From contig JAJEEE010000016.1 in NCBI GenBank assembly GCA_022821145.1, positions 1 to 40,692 on the forward strand: a stretch of 40,692 nucleotides of DNA, in the 5' to 3' direction. Within the stretch, counting starts at the first letter, position 1; the number at the start of each line of letters is the position of its first letter. The notes below the pieces were generated by a model, which saw only the letters and a program-made list of their open reading frames with translations, searched no databases and was not told where the DNA came from. Origin of the DNA: Acidobacteriota bacterium. Its GTDB lineage: Bacteria > Acidobacteriota > Terriglobia > 20CM-2-55-15. Both the position numbers and the translations under genes were made by a program. Shown piece by piece: positions 24,669-36,717 of this stretch.

Positions 24669-25129
24669 CAACAGTCCTGCGCCCGCCGCCGACACGGCAC
24701 AGGAATGCTTCGCGGCGCGAACGCGCGAACGCGCACTGCCGATGTCATGGAACCACTCCCGGCCCGGAGGAGCCGACTTGCGGGCTCTTTCGTCGAACCT
24801 GTCCGGCCGCGCCGGTCACTTCACGTGGAACCGGCCAACACTCATGGGGCCGGACGCTTGAACCGCTCCCCGGGAACCAGCGCCGGGGATTCGTTCGAGG
24901 CCGCGCGCAAGTCGCTCGACTCTAACGCCGTGGCGTACGGGCAAAATACTTGGAACAATCCGTGAGCGTACGCCGGAAATTCCCGACCGGCGCACGCGGC
25001 CGCCGGAACCGCTTCGTCCCGGCGTTTCCACAAGCCGCATAACCCACTGCCACATCGTGGGTTAGCCGAATCACCTCAGATTGACTGTGTCTATGGTGCG
25101 GCTGGAACTATAACACGAATCGCGGGGTG
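24669..25129. other. 460-base spacer between rng and rodA
   Basis: No gene or RNA is recognised. It would contain the promoter of rng and the end of the mre-rodA transcript. The one clear structure is a TAACCCAC/GTGGGTTA inverted repeat at 25040-25064. Confidence 0.5.
25040..25064. terminator. Inverted repeat downstream of rodA
   Basis: TAACCCAC and GTGGGTTA, eight bases each, separated by nine bases, 66 bases beyond the rodA stop. It is a reasonable transcript end for the mreB-rodA cluster but lacks a T-run; a regulatory site for rng is the alternative. Confidence 0.35.
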
Positions 25130-26230
25130 CTAGTTCACGTAACGGCACCGCCGGACGCTGACCACCAGACCCAATGCCAGGTACGCGGTCACCGTCGACG
25201 ATCCGCCGTAGCTCAGGAACGGCAGCGGGATCCCCGTGCTCGGCAGCAAATCGATCACCATGCCCACGTTGATCACGATGTGCCCCACGAACATTCCGGT
25301 GAGACAGACGACCAGGAACAGGCCCAGCGTGTCGCGCGGCTGGGCGGCCAGCGTCAAGGATCGCAACACCAGGGCGAAGAGCAGCGTCAGCGTGACGACC
25401 ACGCCCGCGAAGCCGAGTTCCTCGGCCACGACGGAGAAGATGAAATCCGTATGGCGCGTCGGGAGGAACCCCAACTGGTTCTGACTTCCCTGGAACAACC
25501 CGCTGCCCCACAGGCCGCCCGAACCGATGGCGATCATGGACTGACGGATCTGGTATCCGCTGCCGAGAGGATCCGCATCGCGCTGGACGAAGGTCATCAA
25601 CCGATCCTTCTGGTAGTCCTCGAGGGCGTACCAACCCAGGGGAAGGAGCATGATGAGCACGAGCCCTCCGAACAACAGGACCCGCGGGCTCACGCCCCGT
25701 ACGAACAGTCCGAACGCCAGGATCGGCACGTAGGTGAGCGCGGTTCCCAGGTCGGGTTGCAACGCGATCAACACCATCGGCAGGACCACGATCCCGACCG
25801 CCGTGAGCACCTGCTTCAGCGTCAGGTAACGCCGCGGCAATCCGGAAAAATATCGGGCCAGCGCGATCGCCACCGCCAGCTTCGCGAACTCGGACGGTTG
25901 AATGCTGATCCCGCCCGCCTGGAACCAGCTCCGGGAACCCGACACCTCGACGCCGAACAACCCCACGGCCAGGAGCGCGGCCATGGACACGCCGTAGATC
26001 GCGTACGCGTGACCGCACACGCCCCGATAGTCGACGGCCGCGACCGCGAGAAGAAGGCCGGCGCCGATACCGACCCAGACCATCTGCCGCGTGGCGAACC
26101 CGCTGGATTCCAGGCTGAGCGTGGAGCTGTAGATCTCGAGCACCCCGATGGTGCTCAACAGGAGGGCGGCCGACGGGAGGAACCACTCGAAGTCTCGCCA
26201 GAATCGCCGGCTGGTCAGGACGTCGATCAC
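25130..26230 (-). CDS. rodA: Rod-shape-determining SEDS protein RodA
   Basis: A 366-aa SEDS glycosyltransferase with about ten membrane helices that polymerises lipid II for the elongasome. Family stretches include GSRSWFQAGGISIQPSEFAKL, ALQPDLGTAL, GSGLFQGSQNQLGFLPTRHTDFIFSVVAEE and IPLPFLSYGGSS. The N-terminus begins at GTG 26230, ten bases after the mrdA stop; no ATG is available near. It partners with the PBP2 encoded upstream. Confidence 0.95.
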   Translation of the reverse strand: MIDVLTSRRFWRDFEWFLPSAALLLSTIGVLEIYSSTLSLESSGFATRQMVWVGIGAGLLLAVAAVDYRGVCGHAYAIYGVSMAALLAVGLFGVEVSGSRSWFQAGGISIQPSEFAKLAVAIALARYFSGLPRRYLTLKQVLTAVGIVVLPMVLIALQPDLGTALTYVPILAFGLFVRGVSPRVLLFGGLVLIMLLPLGWYALEDYQKDRLMTFVQRDADPLGSGYQIRQSMIAIGSGGLWGSGLFQGSQNQLGFLPTRHTDFIFSVVAEELGFAGVVVTLTLLFALVLRSLTLAAQPRDTLGLFLVVCLTGMFVGHIVINVGMVIDLLPSTGIPLPFLSYGGSSTVTAYLALGLVVSVRRCRYVN

Positions 26231-26240
26231 GGCGGCTCGA

Positions 26241-28055
26241 TCATTCGAGGTCGGCTTCGGCGGCGCCGATCGCCTCGTTCTTCTTGTCGAAATACGCCTG
26301 GAAAATCTGCCGCGCCGCCGGCAACGCGGCGCTGCTGCCGCCGCCGTTCTCGACGAACACGGACAACGCGATCTCCGGCGCGTCGAAGGGGGCGAACCCG
26401 ACGAACCAGCCGTGAGGCTGGAGATCCGGATTGTCCCCGGCGTTGCCGGCCGCCACGACCTGAGCGGTCCCGGTCTTGCCCGCGATGTCGACGCCGTCGA
26501 TGCGTACGGCGGCCCCCGTGCCGCCGGCATTCACGACGCCCCACAGCGCGTCGCGTATGGCGCGGGTCGTCTCCTCTCCCAGGGGATAGTTCTCGCGAGC
26601 CCGGGTCTCGCCGCCGCTCACCGGGTCATCCGACACTGCCACCAGCCGCGGTGGGACCAGCTCGCCGCCGATGGCCACACCGCCCACGGACCATGCCAGT
26701 TGAAGCGGTGTGACGCTCACCGCGCCCTGACCGATGCTCACCGAGGGCGTCTCGCCCGCGTACCACGGAGCGCTCTGGACGTCCATCTTCCACTGCCGCG
26801 AGGGAATCAGGCCCGGGTTCTCGTTCGGAAGGTCGATTCCGGTTCGACGTCCCAACCCCATCCGTACGGCGTGCTCCGAGATCCGATCGATTCCCAGGCG
26901 GTCGCCCACCAGGTAGAAGAACACGTTGCAGGAGTGAATCAGCGCGTCGCGGATAGTCAACGGACCGTGGCCCGCGGTATTCCAGCAGGCGAACGATTCC
27001 CCGTAGAGGGTGGCGTGCCCATGGCAGGCGATATGCTCGTCGAGGTCGACGACCTCCTCCACGAGGCCCGCCGCGGTCATGAAGATCTTGAAGATCGAGC
27101 CCGGCGAAAAGCGGCTCTGGACCGCCCGGTTCTGAAACGGTTTCCCGGGATCGGCGGTCAGGGCGTTCCATTCGTCCTCGGCGATTCCCCTCGAGAATGC
27201 CGTCGGGTCGAAAGCCGGACGGCTGACCAGGGCCCGCACTTCGCCGGTTCTCGGCGCCAGCGCGACCACGGCGCCCCTGGACGCGCCCAACGCCGCCTCG
27301 GCGGCGCGTTGCAGATCCAGGTCGATCGTCGTCTTCAGGTCGCGACCGGCCCGCGGCGGCGCCTCGCCGATCTGACCCATCTCGCGCTGGAACGTGTCGA
27401 CCAGGACGCGGCGGAAGCCATGGGCGCCCTGGAGCAACGCGTCGTACTGGCGTTCCAGCCCGACCTGCCCCACGACATCCCCGGGCCGGCGTCCGTCGAA
27501 CTCGCCGCCGTCCAACTGTTCGGGCGTGATCTCGCCGACATAACCCAGGGCGTGCGCCGCGACCTCCCCGTTGGCGTACCGGCGCCGCGGCGTGTAGTCG
27601 AGACTCACCTCGGGAATCTCGTACTTGCGCGCCCGCACGTAGCTGATCTCGGACAAGGAAAGGTCTTCGTGGAGCAGGACGGCGCGATGCGCCGGCTGGG
27701 CGGCGGCCGCCCGGACGCGGGCGAGCAACTCGCTTTCAGCAACCTCCAGGCCGGGCGCCAGTAGCGCAACGGTCTCCTCGGGACTCCTGAGGCTGTTCTC
27801 GGGAATCAGCGACAGGCTCCAGGCGGGCACGTTGTCGGCCAGAACGCGGTTTTCGCGATCGTAGATGCGTCCGCGCTCCGCGGTGAGAGGGATATCGCGG
27901 ATCCGGTTGTCCTCGGCGAGCTGGCGGAAGTACACGGCGTTTCCGATCTGCGTCCGCCAGAACCCGACCACCAGGATTCCGAAGACGAGGAGCACGCCTC
28001 CGAGGATTACCGTGATCCGGGAACTCAGCAGATCGAACTCGTCACGCCGCATCAT
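26241..28055 (-). CDS. mrdA: Penicillin-binding protein 2 (elongasome transpeptidase)
   Basis: A 604-aa class B PBP. One N-terminal membrane helix (about 14-33), a pedestal region (RGRIYDRENRVLADN, then GYVGEITPEQL and GQVGLERQYD), then the transpeptidase domain with SxxK at S320-K323 (SPGSIFK), SxN in IHSCNVFFY and the KTGTAQV box. It crosslinks peptidoglycan made by RodA in the side wall. The start overlaps the mreD end by 14 bases. Length and layout are normal. Confidence 0.96.
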   Translation of the reverse strand: MMRRDEFDLLSSRITVILGGVLLVFGILVVGFWRTQIGNAVYFRQLAEDNRIRDIPLTAERGRIYDRENRVLADNVPAWSLSLIPENSLRSPEETVALLAPGLEVAESELLARVRAAAAQPAHRAVLLHEDLSLSEISYVRARKYEIPEVSLDYTPRRRYANGEVAAHALGYVGEITPEQLDGGEFDGRRPGDVVGQVGLERQYDALLQGAHGFRRVLVDTFQREMGQIGEAPPRAGRDLKTTIDLDLQRAAEAALGASRGAVVALAPRTGEVRALVSRPAFDPTAFSRGIAEDEWNALTADPGKPFQNRAVQSRFSPGSIFKIFMTAAGLVEEVVDLDEHIACHGHATLYGESFACWNTAGHGPLTIRDALIHSCNVFFYLVGDRLGIDRISEHAVRMGLGRRTGIDLPNENPGLIPSRQWKMDVQSAPWYAGETPSVSIGQGAVSVTPLQLAWSVGGVAIGGELVPPRLVAVSDDPVSGGETRARENYPLGEETTRAIRDALWGVVNAGGTGAAVRIDGVDIAGKTGTAQVVAAGNAGDNPDLQPHGWFVGFAPFDAPEIALSVFVENGGGSSAALPAARQIFQAYFDKKNEAIGAAEADLE

Positions 28056-28560
28056 CAGCCGATCGCTCCAGGTATCCGAACAGGATCATGCCCGCCACCA
28101 CGTTGCACGCCGCCGAGAGGATCCATGCTCCGGGCGTCACGGGATACGACGTGACGTCTTCGGGTCTCGTCGCCAGGCCGAGGAGGAACTTGAGCAACAC
28201 GTCCGAGAACGTCGCCAGCCAGAGGGCGAGAACGCGCGTGACCCATTGATCCACATCCAGCCTGGATCCCGTCGAGGCCGCCATGAAACAGACCACCGTC
28301 TTGGCGAAACCGTTCGTCCCGAGCGCCGTACCGTACAAGGAGTCCTGGAGTACCCCCAGTACGCTGCCGACGGCGATGGCGGCCCCGCGATTGGCCCGTG
28401 TGAACCCATGATACACACAATAGACCAGGGGCAAATCGAAATACGCGAACACCTGGAAGTACCGGGTCAGTATCCCCTGCGCCAGCACTATCCCGACCAG
28501 TGTCCACGCGAGCTTGAGGACCCGCCAGACGTCGGCGTTCGGAGGAACCGGTCGATTCAT
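28042..28560 (-). CDS. mreD: Rod-shape-determining membrane protein MreD
   Basis: A 172-aa protein with about five hydrophobic segments; PLVYCVYHGFTRANRGAA and GSVLGVLQDSLYGTALGTNGFAKTVV match the MreD pattern. It links the elongasome to the membrane. Position between mreC and mrdA supports the call. Unusually, 281 bases and a hairpin repeat separate it from mreC, so it may need its own promoter. Confidence 0.92.
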   Translation of the reverse strand: MNRPVPPNADVWRVLKLAWTLVGIVLAQGILTRYFQVFAYFDLPLVYCVYHGFTRANRGAAIAVGSVLGVLQDSLYGTALGTNGFAKTVVCFMAASTGSRLDVDQWVTRVLALWLATFSDVLLKFLLGLATRPEDVTSYPVTPGAWILSAACNVVAGMILFGYLERSADDAA

Positions 28561-28630
28561 CGCGGTACGGATCCCGGGTATACGGCGGCTAGTGTTGCGT
28601 CACACGTGTTCGTGCGCATGATTCAGCGGT

Positions 28631-28710
28631 CTTTTTTTCCTGGACTTTCGCCTCGGCTACCGCGTCGTTGCCCGCCCGCGGCGAGGAACGCCGCGGGTCC
28701 GATGGGGCTC
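28631..28710 (-). repeat. Dispersed hairpin repeat between mreC and mreD
   Basis: In the minus orientation: CCCGCGGCG, TTCCT, CGCCGCGGG (28675-28697), then GGCAACGACGCGGTAGCCG, AGGCG and AAGTCCAGGAAAA, matching the forward half of the array at 140-722. It fills part of the 281-base gap 28561-28841, which otherwise has no recognisable gene. Confidence 0.75.
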
Positions 28711-28841
28711 ACGCATCGTGGATTCCATGACTTGTAGGTCTGGGGGCCACCGGTGTTTTCCGAGTCACGTCCGAACTCGCCCTCGTTTCTGGGACCCGTT
28801 TGCCGTCCTCATCTCCTGTCGTGAGCCTGGGTGACACGACA

Positions 28842-29681
28842 CTAGTCCGGCGAAGGATCCGCGACGACGCCCGTCGCCGCGGCATCGACCAGGCCCAAGA
28901 CCTCTTCGAGCCGTCCGAGGTCGGCCGCCGGGCGGACGCGGGCGGTCTGCATCATGTTCTCGATCGGACCGAGCTCGGAAACCGCGCCCACCGGCAAGCC
29001 TCGCGGATAGACGCCGTCCGTCCCCGACGTCACGAGCCGGTCTCCGACACGGAACTCCCCGGTCGCGTCGACGTGTTCGAGGCGCAGGGCCCGATCGCTC
29101 CGCCCGGCGACGATTCCGGGAACACGGCTCTCGTCCACGACCACGGCGACGGCGCTGTCGGGATCCGAGATCAGTTGGACCGTGGACGACCAGTGGGCCG
29201 CATGGATCACGCGCCCGACGAGGCCCGCCGGCGTCACCACCGACGCGTTCACCTCCAGGCCGTGCATCGTCCCCTTGTCGATGGTCAGCGTTTCGCGAGA
29301 CGTCGTCGCGTCGCGCCCGATCACGCGCGCCGCCACGCGGCCTCCGGCGATCGGGTCGGGCAGGTCGTAGAACTCGCGGAGTCGGCGAGCCTCGAGCACG
29401 GCGGACCTGTCGCGGGCCATTTGAATCTCCAACTCGGCGAGCCTGTCGCGCAGGACCTCGTTCTCCCGCCGCGCGTCGAGCAGAGCGACGTAGCCGCTCC
29501 AAACGCCGCCGACGCCATGGACGGCCGCGTCGACCCCGCGCTCGATCGGCGTCAGCACGTCAAGCAGGAACGTCCGCACCCAGCCGGCCCGGCCCGGGCC
29601 CACGGTGGGAACGGCCGCCAGCATGCCGTGACCGAGAAGCACCGCGAACAGAATCAGCCATGTCGCCCTGTTGGACTCCAT
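28842..29681 (-). CDS. mreC: Rod-shape-determining protein MreC
   Basis: A 279-aa protein: N-terminal membrane helix (about 7-25), a coiled-coil (LLDARRENEVLRDRLAELEIQMARDR, about 65-95) and the MreC beta-barrel domain with VIGRDATTSRETLTIDKG, GLVGRV and GDRLVTSGTDGVYPRGLPVG. It scaffolds PBP2 and RodA in the periplasm. ATG 29681 is chosen over an upstream TTG because GGGAG lies about eight bases before it. It begins 27 bases after mreB. Confidence 0.94.
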   Translation of the reverse strand: MESNRATWLILFAVLLGHGMLAAVPTVGPGRAGWVRTFLLDVLTPIERGVDAAVHGVGGVWSGYVALLDARRENEVLRDRLAELEIQMARDRSAVLEARRLREFYDLPDPIAGGRVAARVIGRDATTSRETLTIDKGTMHGLEVNASVVTPAGLVGRVIHAAHWSSTVQLISDPDSAVAVVVDESRVPGIVAGRSDRALRLEHVDATGEFRVGDRLVTSGTDGVYPRGLPVGAVSELGPIENMMQTARVRPAADLGRLEEVLGLVDAAATGVVADPSPD

Positions 29682-29708
29682 CGGCAACTCCCGGGGCCGG
29701 CCACGCGA

Positions 29709-30954
<1,246 letters not shown>

Positions 30955-32889
30955 ATGCTCGCCTTTTTCAGGCGCCGGAAATGGATTTGGGTGGTTCTGA
31001 TCGCGGTATTCAGCGTAGCCCTGGTGGTAACGCTGATCCCCGCGCAACTGGGAACCGGAGGCTTGGCCTGGGGCGACGTGGCCAGGGTCGGCGGACAGGA
31101 CATCACGGCCGCCGAGTTCCAGGAGTCGTTCCACGCCTATGTCGATCAGATGGGATCCGGGCTGACGCTGGACGTCCTGTTGCAGCTCGGACTGGACGCG
31201 CAAGTCGTGGAATCGCTGATCGACCAGTACGTGATGATCGCCGAGGCCGAACGTTACGGTCTGGACGCCACGCCCGGCGAGGTCGAGGCCGCCATTCTCG
31301 GGATCCCGGAACTGCAGGAAAACGGGGTCTTCATCGGCCTGGACCGTTACCGGGAGCTGTTGGCGGCCAACGGCCTCACCGTGGCCGATTTCGAACGAGG
31401 CATTCGCGACGACGTGCGTGTCCAGAAACTCTACGCCCTCCTGACCGATCCCATGACGGTGTCGCTCGAAGACGCGGAATCCGAGTACCGGTACGCCAAC
31501 GAGCAGGTCGCCATCGACTACTTCGTCGTCGACGGTCCGGCCCTCGAATCGCGGGTGGAAACGACCGAGGAGGAGCAGCGCGCATACTACGAGGAGAACT
31601 CCGCGCGCTACACGGTCCCGGAAATGCGGCGGGCGGAGTACGTCTTCGTCGACACGATACGTATTCGCGCCGAGGCCGAGGTTACTGAAGACGAAATCCT
31701 CGCCTACTACAACGAGCGCATCGACGACTACCGGATCCAGCCGCGTGTCGCGGCGCAGCACGTCCTGTTCCGTACTCAGGGTCGGTCGCCCGAAGAAATC
31801 GCGGAAATACGGAACCGTGCGGCCGAAGTCGCCGAGCGCGCCCGCTCCGGAGAGGACTTCGCGGAGTTGGCGCGCGAGTACTCGGAGGACACCGGGTCCG
31901 CACCGTTCGGAGGCGAGTTGCCGGCGTTCGGTCCGGGGGAAATGGTGCCCGCGTTCGAACGCGCGGCCTTCGAGCTGGACAGCGGCGCCGTCAGCGATCC
32001 CGTCGAAACCGACTTCGGGATACACGTCATCCGCGTCAATGACAACCAGCGGGAGCGCGTCCAGTCCGTGGACGAGGTCCGGATCGGCGTCGAATCGATC
32101 ATCCGGTTCGAAAAGGGCGCCGACATCGCCGCCGCCCAGGCGCAGGCCGTCGCGGTGGCGCTCGTAGGCAACCCCGATGTCGCCGCCGTCGCCGAGGAGT
32201 ACGGCGCGGACGTGCGCGAGACGGATCTGCTGGCGCGGGGAGACGTCTACAACGGGTTGTCGGACACCGCCGCGCTGGAGAACCAGATCTTCTCCCTCGA
32301 GGTCGACGAAGTCGGGCGGTCCGTCGAGGTGGCCAACGGACACGTGATCCCGATCCTCCGGGAGGTTCAGGAAACGCGGCCGGCGACATACGAGGAAGCG
32401 GTCGACGACGTATCCGAGGATCTGCGCGTTCAGTTGGCGGACGATCTGGCCACCGCGGCCCGGGGCGACGTCGAGCGGCTCGTGGCCGACGGCGCGTCAC
32501 TCGAGGAAGCGGCGGCGGCCGTCGGGCTCGACGTCGTGGCCAGCGGTCCGCTCGCGCGGGAGGGCTCGCTTCCCGAGTTCGGATCGACCGCGGAGCTGGA
32601 CAACACGCTCTTCTCGATCGCGGCCGGAACGACGGCCGCTCCGGTCACGGTGGCCGGGCGGACCATCGTGTTCGCGGTCCGGGAACGCCCCCCGCTCGAC
32701 GAGGAAGCCATGCGGCAGTCTCTGCCGGATCTGCAGACCCAGCTCCTCGCCGACAAGAAGTTGGGGTTCGTCGCGGCCTACGCTATCGACGTCAAGGCCC
32801 GGATGGAACGCGACGGCGACATCTGGAAGGCCGACCCGGGCCGACTCGCCGACGTCGCGGAGATGGCCCTGATCGGGCACGCCCACTGA
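30955..32889 (+). CDS. PpiD/SurA-like peptidyl-prolyl isomerase, membrane anchored
   Basis: A 644-aa envelope folding factor. An N-terminal anchor helix (about 10-30) is followed by a SurA_N-like chaperone domain (about 45-210) and one parvulin domain (about 255-375; RVAAQHVLFRTQG ... PAFGPGEMVPAFERAAFELDSG ... TDFGIHVIRV). The C-terminal half resembles the PpiD tail and is rich in acidic residues. It would assist folding of exported proteins from the membrane surface. ATG 30955 was chosen because CTGGAGGG lies 5 bases upstream and the anchor helix follows directly. Proline isomerase activity is expected but not certain. Confidence 0.9.
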   Translation: MLAFFRRRKWIWVVLIAVFSVALVVTLIPAQLGTGGLAWGDVARVGGQDITAAEFQESFHAYVDQMGSGLTLDVLLQLGLDAQVVESLIDQYVMIAEAERYGLDATPGEVEAAILGIPELQENGVFIGLDRYRELLAANGLTVADFERGIRDDVRVQKLYALLTDPMTVSLEDAESEYRYANEQVAIDYFVVDGPALESRVETTEEEQRAYYEENSARYTVPEMRRAEYVFVDTIRIRAEAEVTEDEILAYYNERIDDYRIQPRVAAQHVLFRTQGRSPEEIAEIRNRAAEVAERARSGEDFAELAREYSEDTGSAPFGGELPAFGPGEMVPAFERAAFELDSGAVSDPVETDFGIHVIRVNDNQRERVQSVDEVRIGVESIIRFEKGADIAAAQAQAVAVALVGNPDVAAVAEEYGADVRETDLLARGDVYNGLSDTAALENQIFSLEVDEVGRSVEVANGHVIPILREVQETRPATYEEAVDDVSEDLRVQLADDLATAARGDVERLVADGASLEEAAAAVGLDVVASGPLAREGSLPEFGSTAELDNTLFSIAAGTTAAPVTVAGRTIVFAVRERPPLDEEAMRQSLPDLQTQLLADKKLGFVAAYAIDVKARMERDGDIWKADPGRLADVAEMALIGHAH

Positions 32890-32952
32890 CGGCGGGCCCG
32901 ACACGGGCTCGTCCCGCGAGTGTCGTGTCTTGCAATCAGGTGCATTCGATTC

Positions 32953-33010
32953 CGGACTGACGCCTCGCCGCGATTGGAATTGCCACAGTCCTTTTCATGG
33001 ACTTGACTGC
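32953..33010. repeat. Possible remnant of the dispersed hairpin repeat
   Basis: GGACTGACGCCTCGCCGCG is the reverse complement of the tail of the repeat family (GAGGCGTCAGTCC), without the main hairpin. A second GTCC...GGAC hairpin follows. A decayed copy is likely, but the match is short. Confidence 0.35.
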
Positions 33011-33039
33011 GCCGGGCCACGCATCCGCGAGACCGGACA

Positions 33040-33205
33040 CTAGGAGCCTGTGGTGAAACCCCGCGTCGCACCGAGACCGGTGAGACGCCCGTCTGGCAAG
33101 GCGCGAGGAGGGAGCATATTCCCGATATGTGACCGACGAGCAACGCAGTCCAGACGGGATGCGTCGCCGGTCGAATGCAGCAGGGGTTTCACCACAGGCT
33201 CCTAG
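33040..33205. mobile_element. 166-bp MITE with perfect 23-bp inverted termini
   Basis: Positions 33040-33062 (CTAGGAGCCTGTGGTGAAAC...) are the exact reverse complement of 33183-33205. The interior is non-coding and itself folds: CCCGTCTGG/CCAGACGGG and CATAT/ATATG stems make the whole element one long imperfect hairpin. Both ends carry CTAG, which may be a 4-bp target duplication (as for IS5-type elements) or, read as TA, a Tc/IS630-type duplication; being palindromic it cannot be assigned. No transposase is inside, so it would need help in trans. Its right CTAG supplies the mdh stop codon. Confidence 0.85.
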
Positions 33206-34128
33206 ACCCCGATGATGTCGACGAGTTCGCGGACGGCCGCGGCGGACCGGTGGAGCGCCGCGCGTTCGTCCAGCGTGAGCGCCACCTGGACGATTTCCTC
33301 AACGCCGTCCCGGCCCAGTTTGGCCGGCACCCCGACGTACAGGCCGCTGATGCCGTATTCTCCCTCCAGGTAGGCGGCGCACGGCAGGATCTGGCGCTTG
33401 TCCAGAAGAATCGCTCGCACCATTTCGGCAATCGCGGCGCCCGGGGCGTACCAGGCGCTGGTGCCGAGCAGATCGACGATCTCGGCGCCGCCGGCCCGTG
33501 TTCGCTTCACGAGCCGGTCGATGGCGTCGGCGGTCAGCAGCTCCGTGATCGGGACGCCGGCCACCGTGGAGTACCGCGGGACGGGCACCATGGTGTCGCC
33601 GTGGCCACCCATCACGAACGCGTGCACGTTCTCGACCGAGACGTCCAGTTCCATCGCGATGAAGGCGCGAAACCGGGCCGAGTCCAGCACGCCGGCCATC
33701 CCGACGACCCGGCTCTTCGGGAAGCCGCTGGCCCGAAACGCCGTCTGGACCATCGCGTCCAACGGATTGCTCACCACGATCAGGACGCTGTCGGGGGAAT
33801 GCCGCGCCACCTGCTCGGTCACGCTTCGGACGATGGCGTGGTTGGTCCGGAGCAGGTCGTCCCGGCTCATTCCGGGCTTGCGGGGAACGCCGGCCGTGAT
33901 CACGACGATGTCGGATGCGGCCGTCGCGTCGTACCCGCGGGCGCCCGTGAGCCTGGAGTCGTGGCCCCGGATCGGCGCGGCCTCGGTCAGGTCCAGCGCC
34001 TTTCCCCGCCCGACGCCCTCGACGACATCGAGGAGAACCACGTCTCCCAGCTCGTTCTCGGCGCAATACTGGGCGGCCGCGGCGCCGACGTTGCCCGCCC
34101 CGACGACGGTGATCTTGTGCCGTCCCAA
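33202..34128 (-). CDS. mdh: Malate dehydrogenase
   Basis: A 308-aa LDH/MDH-family enzyme. NAD site GAGNVG (10-15) with D34 for NAD preference; substrate arginines R83 and R89 in VPRKPGMSR (the Arg-type pattern of malate rather than lactate enzymes); N121; catalytic D149 and R152; proton-relay H176 in GGHGDTM. It interconverts malate and oxaloacetate in the TCA cycle. The TTG at 34128 is preferred because GAGGAG precedes it by 8 bases and the NAD motif starts at residue 10. The TAG stop lies in the CTAG at the right end of a MITE, so insertion left the protein intact. Confidence 0.94.
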   Translation of the reverse strand: MGRHKITVVGAGNVGAAAAQYCAENELGDVVLLDVVEGVGRGKALDLTEAAPIRGHDSRLTGARGYDATAASDIVVITAGVPRKPGMSRDDLLRTNHAIVRSVTEQVARHSPDSVLIVVSNPLDAMVQTAFRASGFPKSRVVGMAGVLDSARFRAFIAMELDVSVENVHAFVMGGHGDTMVPVPRYSTVAGVPITELLTADAIDRLVKRTRAGGAEIVDLLGTSAWYAPGAAIAEMVRAILLDKRQILPCAAYLEGEYGISGLYVGVPAKLGRDGVEEIVQVALTLDERAALHRSAAAVRELVDIIGV

Positions 34129-34183
34129 TCCGCGTTCTCCTCGACGCGGCGCGACGTTAACACGCGGCGAAATCGCCGTCAAA

Positions 34184-34212
34184 TTGACAGCGGTCTCCGG
34201 ATTCTGCTAGCG
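34184..34212 (+). promoter_or_regulatory. Promoter of arginine decarboxylase gene
   Basis: A perfect TTGACA -35, 17-base spacer, and CTAGCG as the -10 position (preceded by TG). It lies in the 132-base divergent spacer; the -10 match is poor. Confidence 0.4.
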
Positions 34213-34260
34213 TCGGTCGGTTTCTTCGCCGGCCGCGGGCCGCGTGGAGGTGCATCGAAA

Positions 34261-34830
34261 GTGTTCGTCGCCAGGAAGATATTCCTCACCCGGGGAGCGG
34301 GAAGGCACCGGGAGAAGTTGGCCAGCTTCGAGATGGCGCTGCGGGACGCGGGGCTGGCGCCCTTCAACCTCGTTCACGTCTCCAGCATCTTCCCTCCGCA
34401 CTGCAAGCTCGTGTCCCGAGCCGAAGGTCTCCGTTACCTGCACGCGGGGCAGATCGTCTTCTCCGTGGTCAGCACGAACGCCACGAACGAGCCGCACCGG
34501 CAGATCGCCGCTTCGATCGGCGTGGCGATACCCACCGACCGCGACGCCTACGGGTATCTTTCCGAGCATCACTCGTTCGGAGAGAAGGCGGACGTGGCCG
34601 GCGACTACGCCGAGGACCTCGCCGCCGAGATGCTGGCCACCACGCAGGGCGTGGAGTTCGATCCCGACAAGAGCTGGGACGAGAAACGGGAAATATGGCG
34701 CATCTCCAACAAGATCGTGCGCAGCACGAGCATCACGCGGGCGGCCGTCGGCGACAGGAAGGGCCTCTGGACAACCGTGGTCGCCGGAGCGATCTTCATC
34801 CCCGAACCGGTCTACACGCCCAGCGCGTGA
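34261..34830 (+). CDS. Pyruvoyl-dependent arginine decarboxylase
   Basis: A 189-aa PvlArgDC-family proenzyme. The self-cleavage site VSSIFPP (S41-S42) is intact; cleavage would give a pyruvoyl group on the alpha chain. GVAIPTDRDAYGYLSEHHS and AEMLATTQG are family stretches. It converts arginine to agmatine plus CO2. GTG 34261 was chosen because GGAGGTG precedes it and the family starts near VFVARKIFLT. No agmatinase, ureohydrolase or antiporter is nearby, so polyamine supply is more likely than acid resistance, though neither is shown. Confidence 0.93.
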   Translation: MFVARKIFLTRGAGRHREKLASFEMALRDAGLAPFNLVHVSSIFPPHCKLVSRAEGLRYLHAGQIVFSVVSTNATNEPHRQIAASIGVAIPTDRDAYGYLSEHHSFGEKADVAGDYAEDLAAEMLATTQGVEFDPDKSWDEKREIWRISNKIVRSTSITRAAVGDRKGLWTTVVAGAIFIPEPVYTPSA

Positions 34831-34857
34831 GCGCCGCCGGCGTCCGGAACGCTCCCG

Positions 34858-34869
<12 letters not shown>
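34829..34869. terminator. Hairpin between convergent decarboxylase and cstA
   Basis: GAGCGCCGC and GCGGCGCTC, nine bases each, flank the 23-base loop covering the ends of both genes. A bidirectional terminator is the natural reading. Confidence 0.45.
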
Positions 34870-36537
<1,668 letters not shown>

Positions 36538-36717
36538 GACGGTCTCCTCCTCGAGGTCGGGTTGACGCGGCCGAATCGGTCCCCTTTCTACACTTCGCCG
36601 AAATCGGTGTCAACCGGGCCCCGGACGGGCATCCCGCCCCAAGAGGGAACGTCTCTCGCTGTCGTCGGTGACGGCGCAACGTCACAGGGCGCGGGAAACC
36701 TCCCCAAGTGTTCCTCG

